The position numbers and the translations under genes were made by a program. Shown one piece after another: positions 59,614-64,000 of a DNA stretch of 64,000 nt. The DNA is taken from positions 95,974 through 159,973 of the forward strand of contig NZ_FODD01000023.1 of NCBI RefSeq assembly GCF_900110255.1, given 5' to 3'. This DNA is from Actinacidiphila rubida (GTDB lineage Bacteria > Actinomycetota > Actinomycetes > Streptomycetales > Streptomycetaceae). A model generated the notes under the pieces. The model was not told the origin of the DNA, made no database searches, and was given only the letters and a program-made list of their open reading frames with translations. How positions within the stretch are numbered: position 1 is the stretch's first letter; each line of letters opens with the position of its first letter.

Positions 59614-60255
59614 ATGAGCGGGAAACGGGAAGAGATTCTGGACGCGGCACTGGCCATCGCCGACGAGCGCGGGCTCGCGGGAGTGTCCATGCGGTCGGTC
59701 GCCCAGGCCGTCGGCGTGACGCCCATGGCGCTGTATCCGCACGTCGGGGACAAGGCGGGGCTGCTCGACGCGATGCTCGGGCGGATGCTCGGCCTGGTGT
59801 TCCAGTCCGCGCCGAAACTGGCCGAGGTCACCGACTGGCGGGACCGCGTACGGCTGTTCGCCCACACCGCGCGCTCGCTGTCGCAGGGCCACCCCTGGGT
59901 GACGGGGCTGCTGTTCTCCCGGCCCGCGGTCACCCCCGACGCCGTGACGACCGTCGACCTGCTCTACCAGGCGCTTCTCGACGCGGGCGTGCCGCCGTCC
60001 GAAGTACCGCGCCTGGAGCGGCTGGTGAGCACGTACATGCTGGGCTGGATCGCCTCCGAGTCCGGCGGGCGTTTCGGCCCCGGCACGCTCGACCCGCGCG
60101 GCCGCCGCGGCCAGCTCCCCGACGGGACGCTGCCGGGGCACGACGCGGTCATGCCGTGGCTGGCCGAAGGAGTGGACTGGGACGCCGAGTTCGACGCGGA
60201 CCTGGACGACCTGGTGATGATGGTCGAGTCGCTGGCAGCGAAGGCCCGGGCATGA
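59614..60255 (+). CDS. TetR-family regulator of the ABC exporter
   Basis: A 213-residue regulator. The HTH spans about residues 4-50 (REEILDAALAIADERGLAGVSMRSVAQAVGVTPMALYPHVGDKAGLL). The ligand domain has ARSLSQGHPWVTGLLFSRPAVTPDAV and YMLGWIASESGGRF, the type seen in drug-sensing TetR proteins. With the palindrome only 4 bp before ATG 59614 there is little room for a leader, so the mRNA may be leaderless or nearly so. The GNAT gene overlaps its stop (ATGA). The inducer is not known. Confidence 0.92.
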   Translation: MSGKREEILDAALAIADERGLAGVSMRSVAQAVGVTPMALYPHVGDKAGLLDAMLGRMLGLVFQSAPKLAEVTDWRDRVRLFAHTARSLSQGHPWVTGLLFSRPAVTPDAVTTVDLLYQALLDAGVPPSEVPRLERLVSTYMLGWIASESGGRFGPGTLDPRGRRGQLPDGTLPGHDAVMPWLAEGVDWDAEFDADLDDLVMMVESLAAKARA

Positions 60256-60908
60256 CGGGCGGCGGCTCCGGCGGGCTGGCGGCCCTGCTCGACGGCGCCG
60301 CACGCGGTGTCTTCCCGCCGGCCGACGGTTCGGTGACCTTCCTCCCCCAGCCGTCGGACCGCGACGCGGGCGTGATCGCGTTCACCGCCCACGCCGTGGT
60401 GTTCACCGACGCGGACCACGCCGAACTGGCCGCGCTGCTCCCGGCGGACGACCTCGGCGCCCCGCTGTCCCCGCCGTTCCTGACCGCGCTCAGCGCCCGT
60501 TCCCGGCGCGACGCCCACTCGATCGATGTGCTCACCGTCGCCCAACCGCTCTCCGGACCGCCGCCGTTGGACCTGCGCGAGACGCTGGACCGCTCGCATC
60601 CGCGGATCGCCAGGGCCCTGCGGCACCGCGACGACGTGCGGGCGTGGACCGTTCCGGGCGGCACACTGGTGATCGGCCGGGGCGTGGCGGGGCGTTGGGA
60701 GGCGGCGCTGGAGGTCGAGCCCGACGCCCGCGGCAGCGGCCTCGGCCGGGCGCTCGCCCGCGCGGCACGCCATCTGGTGCCCGGCGGCGCGCCGTTGTGG
60801 GCGCAGGCCGCGCCGGGCAATGCGGCAAGCCTGCGGGCGCTGCTGTCCGCCGGCTTCGCGCCCGTCGGGGCGGAGGCGCTGCTGGTGCGCCCGGGCGGTG
60901 CCGGCTGA
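60252..60908 (+). CDS. GNAT-family acetyltransferase-like protein
   Basis: A 218-residue protein with an N-terminal part of about 120 residues and a C-terminal GNAT core: VAGRWEAALEVEPDARGSGLGRALARAARHLVPGG contains the acetyl-CoA loop, and APGNAASLRALLSAGFAPVGAEALL ends the fold. It overlaps the TetR gene by four bases, so it belongs to the same operon and may modify the compound that the exporter removes. That role is inference. Confidence 0.82.
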   Translation: MTGGGSGGLAALLDGAARGVFPPADGSVTFLPQPSDRDAGVIAFTAHAVVFTDADHAELAALLPADDLGAPLSPPFLTALSARSRRDAHSIDVLTVAQPLSGPPPLDLRETLDRSHPRIARALRHRDDVRAWTVPGGTLVIGRGVAGRWEAALEVEPDARGSGLGRALARAARHLVPGGAPLWAQAAPGNAASLRALLSAGFAPVGAEALLVRPGGAG

Positions 60909-60914
60909 GGACCC

Positions 60915-61343
60915 CTACGCCACGGTGACGGCCCAGGGGATGGTGATCCAGACGGTCTTGCCGCCGTCCGCGGTCGGGCTGACCTCCAGGCGCCCGCCGG
61001 ACTCCTGGGTGAGGTGACGCACGATCACCATCCCGCGGCCGTTGTCCTGCTGCGCCGCGGCCGTCTGCCGCTGCGGGCGGCGCGGATGGCTGTCGGTGAC
61101 GCCGATGTAGAGCTGCTCGCTGCGTTCCAGCCGGACGTCGACGGTGAAGGTCGGCGACAGCCCGGAGGTGTGCAGCACCGCGTTGGTGGCCAGTTCGGAG
61201 ACGATCAGGCGGACCGCGTCCACCGCTTCGTCGCCCGGTGGCAGCCCCCAGTCGGCGAGGAGCCCGCACACATAGCGGCGGGCCGTCGTCACCGACGCGG
61301 GGTCACTCGGCAGCGTGACGGTTGCTTCCTGGAGATCTGCCAT
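60915..61343 (-). CDS. HATPase_c ATP-binding protein (RsbW/anti-sigma-like)
   Basis: A 142-residue GHKL-type protein. The N-box is VSELATNAVLHTSG, G1 is GVTDSHPRRP and G2 is DNGRGMVIVRHL. Streptomycetes have many such short proteins, some anti-sigma factors, many of unknown role. Here it is divergent from the HTH gene, which is followed by a DUF397 gene, a set often found together. It ends 6 bp from the convergent GNAT gene. Confidence 0.9.
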   Translation of the reverse strand: MADLQEATVTLPSDPASVTTARRYVCGLLADWGLPPGDEAVDAVRLIVSELATNAVLHTSGLSPTFTVDVRLERSEQLYIGVTDSHPRRPQRQTAAAQQDNGRGMVIVRHLTQESGGRLEVSPTADGGKTVWITIPWAVTVA

Positions 61344-61605
61344 GGCGACGCTGTTCCCTTTCCCGCCCTGACCGGCCTCCGGCGCCCGTCCGGTTCCCGA
61401 GGAGCGGACGTGCCCCGCTGCGAGACGAGTGGTTCGCGCCAGAGTGACACCAATCGTGCCGCTGTCCGGGCCCGTTCACAGCCTTCTGCATATATCTGTC
61501 GCCCGAACCGGTGAACTCTGCTCCTCGGACGCATCCGGGAGAGGCAGACTGGTGTGACGCATGCCCGCCCCGCGGACAGCCGGAGTGCAGGAGGCGCGAG
61601 TCACG
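61344..61605. promoter_or_regulatory. Divergent promoter region of the WhiJ-type set
   Basis: This 262-bp region contains an A+T-rich patch (TGCATATATCTG near 61488-61499) that may provide -10 elements. No clear palindrome was found. Confidence 0.4.
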
Positions 61606-62463
61606 ATGGAGCGAGTTCCGGCCGTGCGCCGGCGTCGTCTGGGCGAGGAGTTGCGGCGGCTGCGGGACTCCGCCGCCCTCACGAGTGGCGAGGCGGCCCG
61701 CCGGGCCGGCTGGCACCAGTCGAAGGTCAGCCGGATCGAGACCGGCGCGAGCACCGTCACGGTCGGCGACGTGGGCGTGCTGCTGGACGTGTACGACGTG
61801 CGCGACCGGCGGGTGCGGGACCTGCTCACGATGCTCGCCGGCCGCGCCCACCGGCGCGGCTGGTGGCACGAGTTCCGCGACCTCCTGCCCGAGCAGTACC
61901 GGGACTTCATCACCCTGGAGACCGGCGCCGGCCGCATCCTGTCGATGGAGAACAGCGTCGTGCCCGGGCTGCTCCAGACCCCCGCCTACGGGCGGGCGCT
62001 CACCTCGTCGGTGATGCCCGGGCTGACCGCGGAGGAGGTGGCGGCGCTGGTGGAGGTCCGCACCGCGCGGCAGGCGGTGCTGCGGCAGGACCCGCCGCTG
62101 GAGTTCCTCGCGGTCCTGGACGAGGCGGTGCTGCGTCGCGACGTCGGCGGCCCGCAGGTGATGGACGGCCAGCTCGCCCATCTGGAGGCGGCCGCCGGGC
62201 TTCCCCACGTCCGCCTCCAGGTGGTGCCGTTCACCGCCGGCGGTCACACGGGAGTGACCAACTCCTTTGTCATCTTCGTCTTTCCGCAGATGCCGGAACT
62301 TGATGTTGTCGTTGTGGACCATCTGACGGGTAGTCTCCACGTCGATCGCACAGAGGACGTCGCGGCCTACACCGCGGCGTTCACCGGACTGCGCGCCCGC
62401 GCCCTTCCGTGCGAGGAGTCCGTGGCCCTCATCGCCCGGATCCGCGCCGGGTGGACGCGGTAG
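61606..62463 (+). CDS. WhiJ-type XRE regulator with DUF5753 domain
   Basis: A 285-residue regulator. Residues about 8-65 form the HTH (RRRRLGEELRRLRDSAALTSGEAARRAGWHQSKVSRIETG). The C-terminal two-thirds is the DUF5753 domain with WWHEFRDLLPEQYRDFITLETGAGRILSMENSVVPGLLQTPAYGRA. Such proteins act in pairs with DUF397 partners and influence development or antibiotic production in Streptomyces (WhiJ, BldB-linked sets). ATG 61606 is preferred; AGGAGG lies 11 bp upstream. The DUF397 gene follows 23 bp downstream. Confidence 0.93.
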   Translation: MERVPAVRRRRLGEELRRLRDSAALTSGEAARRAGWHQSKVSRIETGASTVTVGDVGVLLDVYDVRDRRVRDLLTMLAGRAHRRGWWHEFRDLLPEQYRDFITLETGAGRILSMENSVVPGLLQTPAYGRALTSSVMPGLTAEEVAALVEVRTARQAVLRQDPPLEFLAVLDEAVLRRDVGGPQVMDGQLAHLEAAAGLPHVRLQVVPFTAGGHTGVTNSFVIFVFPQMPELDVVVVDHLTGSLHVDRTEDVAAYTAAFTGLRARALPCEESVALIARIRAGWTR

Positions 62464-62486
62464 CGCTCCCGCATCGAGGAGGCATC

Positions 62487-62702
62487 ATGACGACCGCCGG
62501 TCTGACGTGGCGGCGCAGCAGCTACAGCACCGCGGCCAACAACTGCGTGGAGACCGCCCTGCCGGCCCCCGGGCACCTGGCCGTTCGCGACTCGAAGGAC
62601 CCGCACGGCCCGACGCTGCTGTTCACCGCGGACGCCTGGACGGAGTTCGTCCGGGCGCTGTCAGGCGGGCCCGGCCCGTCCGGTGGCCTCCGCCACACCT
62701 GA
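62487..62702 (+). CDS. DUF397 protein
   Basis: A 71-residue protein with the DUF397 pattern LTWRRSSYSTAANNCVETA, LAVRDSKDPHGPTLLFTADAWTEFV. It is the usual small partner of WhiJ-type regulators. GAGGAGG lies 5 bp before ATG 62487. A perfect hairpin follows the stop. Confidence 0.93.
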   Translation: MTTAGLTWRRSSYSTAANNCVETALPAPGHLAVRDSKDPHGPTLLFTADAWTEFVRALSGGPGPSGGLRHT

Positions 62703-62709
62703 GGTCATC

Positions 62710-62737
62710 ACCCGCGGGGGGCTCTCCCCCCGCGGGT
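62710..62737. terminator. Bidirectional terminator between DUF397 and bioF
   Basis: A perfect 12-bp stem (ACCCGCGGGGGG and complement) with loop CTCT lies 7 bp after the DUF397 stop and 26 bp after the convergent bioF stop. Confidence 0.85.
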
Positions 62738-62763
62738 CACTCCCCCTGCCCCTCGGCCCCGCC

Positions 62764-63936
62764 TCACCCCTGGGGCGCCGTCCGCACGATCACCCCGACC
62801 GCGGCGTCGATCTCGGCGTCGGTCAGGTCGCAGCGCGCCGTGAGCCGCAGCCGCGAGACGCCGTCGGGCACGGACGGCGGCCGGAAGCAGCCGACGGCCA
62901 GACCCTCGTCACGGCACCGTGCCGCCCAGGCCACCGCGTCCTCGGGCGAAGGGGCGCGCACCGACACCACGCAGGCGTCGGGCGCCGTCGCGTCCAGGCC
63001 CGCCGCGGTGAGCCCGGTGTGGAATGCCCGTGCGACGGTCCTGGCCCGCCCGGCGCGTTCCGGTTCGCGGCGCAGCACCCGCAGCGCGGCGAGCGCGGCC
63101 CCCGCGGCGGCCGGGGCCAGCCCGGTGTCGAAGATGAACGTGCGGGCGGCGTTGACCAGGTGCTCGACGACCACGGCCGGACCCAGCACCACACCGCCCT
63201 GCGCGCCCAGCGACTTGGACAGGGTGGCGGTGCACACCACGTCGGGCGCCCCGGCCAGGCCGGCGGCGTTCAGGGCACCGCGCCCTCCCTCGCCGAGGAC
63301 GCCGAACCCGTGCGCGTCGTCCACCAGCAGTCCGGCCCCGAACTCCCGGCAGACAGCGGCCAGTTCCGCCAGGGGCGCGGCGTCGCCGTCCACCGAGAAC
63401 ACGGAGTCGCTGACCGCGAGCGCGGGTCCGCGGTGCCCCGACAGCACCTTGCGGGCCGCCTCGGGGTCGGCGTGCGGGACGACCTCGGTGGCGGCCCGGG
63501 ACAGCCGGCAGCCGTCGATCAGGGACGCGTGGTTGGCCGCGTCGGACACCAGCAGGGTCCCGGCGCCGGACAGCGCGGTGACAGCCGCGAGGTTCGCCGC
63601 GTATCCGGAGGCGAACACGAGCGCGGCCTCGGCGCCGGTGAAGTCGGCGAGTTCGGCCTCCAGCTCCGCGTGCAGCGCGGTGCTGCCGGTGACCAGGCGG
63701 GACCCGGTGGACCCGCCGCCCCAGCGCAGGCAGGCATCGGCGCCCGCGCGGGTCACCTCGGGGTGCCGGGTGAGGCCCAGGTAGTCGTTGCCGGCGAGGT
63801 CGACGAGCGGCGAGTCGGCGCCGCGCGGCCGCAGTTCGCGGCGCAGCCCGGCGCGGCGGCGCAGCGAGGCCTGCTCGGCGAGCCGGTCGAAGGGACCGGG
63901 TCCGGATCGGTGGACGTCCGGCGGCGTGCTGTTCAC
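62764..63936 (-). CDS. bioF: 8-amino-7-oxononanoate synthase
   Basis: A 390-residue PLP enzyme of biotin synthesis that condenses pimeloyl-ACP (or CoA) with alanine. SPLVDLAGNDYLGLTRHPEV, GSTGSRLVTGSTALHAELEAELA, DDAHGFGVLG and the PLP-lysine segment TATLSKSLGAQGG are all present. GTG 63936 is the start. The gene runs from near the right edge; other bio genes probably lie just beyond, as in S. coelicolor (from memory). Confidence 0.94.
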   Translation of the reverse strand: MNSTPPDVHRSGPGPFDRLAEQASLRRRAGLRRELRPRGADSPLVDLAGNDYLGLTRHPEVTRAGADACLRWGGGSTGSRLVTGSTALHAELEAELADFTGAEAALVFASGYAANLAAVTALSGAGTLLVSDAANHASLIDGCRLSRAATEVVPHADPEAARKVLSGHRGPALAVSDSVFSVDGDAAPLAELAAVCREFGAGLLVDDAHGFGVLGEGGRGALNAAGLAGAPDVVCTATLSKSLGAQGGVVLGPAVVVEHLVNAARTFIFDTGLAPAAAGAALAALRVLRREPERAGRARTVARAFHTGLTAAGLDATAPDACVVSVRAPSPEDAVAWAARCRDEGLAVGCFRPPSVPDGVSRLRLTARCDLTDAEIDAAVGVIVRTAPQG

Positions 63937-64000
63937 GGCGGTCCTTCGTGTCGGTGTGCGGGGAGGTGAGGAGAGGTGGGGCGGCGTCGCGGGCAGGGCC

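Overview
The window is about 64 kb of very GC-rich (roughly 73%) DNA with dense genes, strong third-position G/C bias, frequent GTG starts and almost no TTA codons. These traits, together with WhiJ-type HTH/DUF397 genes, an ECF41 sigma factor, MurT/GatD, an actinobacterial c-di-AMP riboswitch and a DUF6296-like gene, point to a Streptomyces or a close relative in the Streptomycetaceae. It looks like chromosome: I see no rRNA, tRNA, CRISPR array, transposase or prophage. From memory, the order pfkA - aminopeptidase - urease operon - bioF resembles the S. coelicolor SCO12xx region; I could not check this.

Layout. 1-8.7 kb: the 5' end of a pyruvate dehydrogenase (cytochrome/quinone-type) gene, a secreted family 8 polysaccharide lyase, an L,D-transpeptidase lipoprotein, an aldo/keto reductase, and a glutamine synthetase-like / amidohydrolase / cytosine deaminase-like group that looks like a split FluG pathway. 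8.7-18.8 kb: a very large secreted GH2 glycosidase with carbohydrate-binding repeats nested inside its fold, a DUF899 protein, a secreted protein, an SDR, and an acyl-CoA dehydrogenase divergent from a TetR regulator. 18.9-27.6 kb: flotillin with a small OB-fold partner, an NhaA-DsbA fusion, cobK/cobF, a nickel/cobalt permease behind a perfect Nur box, a HemK-like methyltransferase and a lipoprotein.

28-38.4 kb: a baeRF-type protein, an ECF41 sigma factor, an XRE/NB-ARC regulator with two TTA codons in its first nine codons, a second L,D-transpeptidase, GNAT, SRPBCC, universal stress and winged-helix proteins, and a second acyl-CoA dehydrogenase/TetR pair with an array of palindromes. 38.5-48.3 kb: peptide deformylase, murT-gatD, pfkA, a CtaG-family protein, an acyltransferase, an epimerase, a PARG-like hydrolase and a YbaK-type deacylase. 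48.4-55.1 kb: a secreted tripeptidyl aminopeptidase-like protein and the complete urease operon ureABCFGD without ureE. 55.1-64 kb: an orphan YefM-type antitoxin divergent from clpP, a c-di-AMP riboswitch ahead of an NlpC/P60 hydrolase, an ABC exporter with a TetR regulator, a WhiJ-type trio and bioF.

Shared themes. Cell-wall metabolism recurs: two L,D-transpeptidases, MurT/GatD lipid II amidation, and a P60 hydrolase under c-di-AMP control. Nickel supply (Nur-box permease) is in the same neighbourhood as the nickel enzyme urease. Polymer breakdown is represented by PL8 and GH2, both preceded by LacI-type palindromes. Three TetR genes each sit beside a clear palindrome in a divergent promoter. 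Many convergent gene pairs are separated by perfect GC-rich hairpins.
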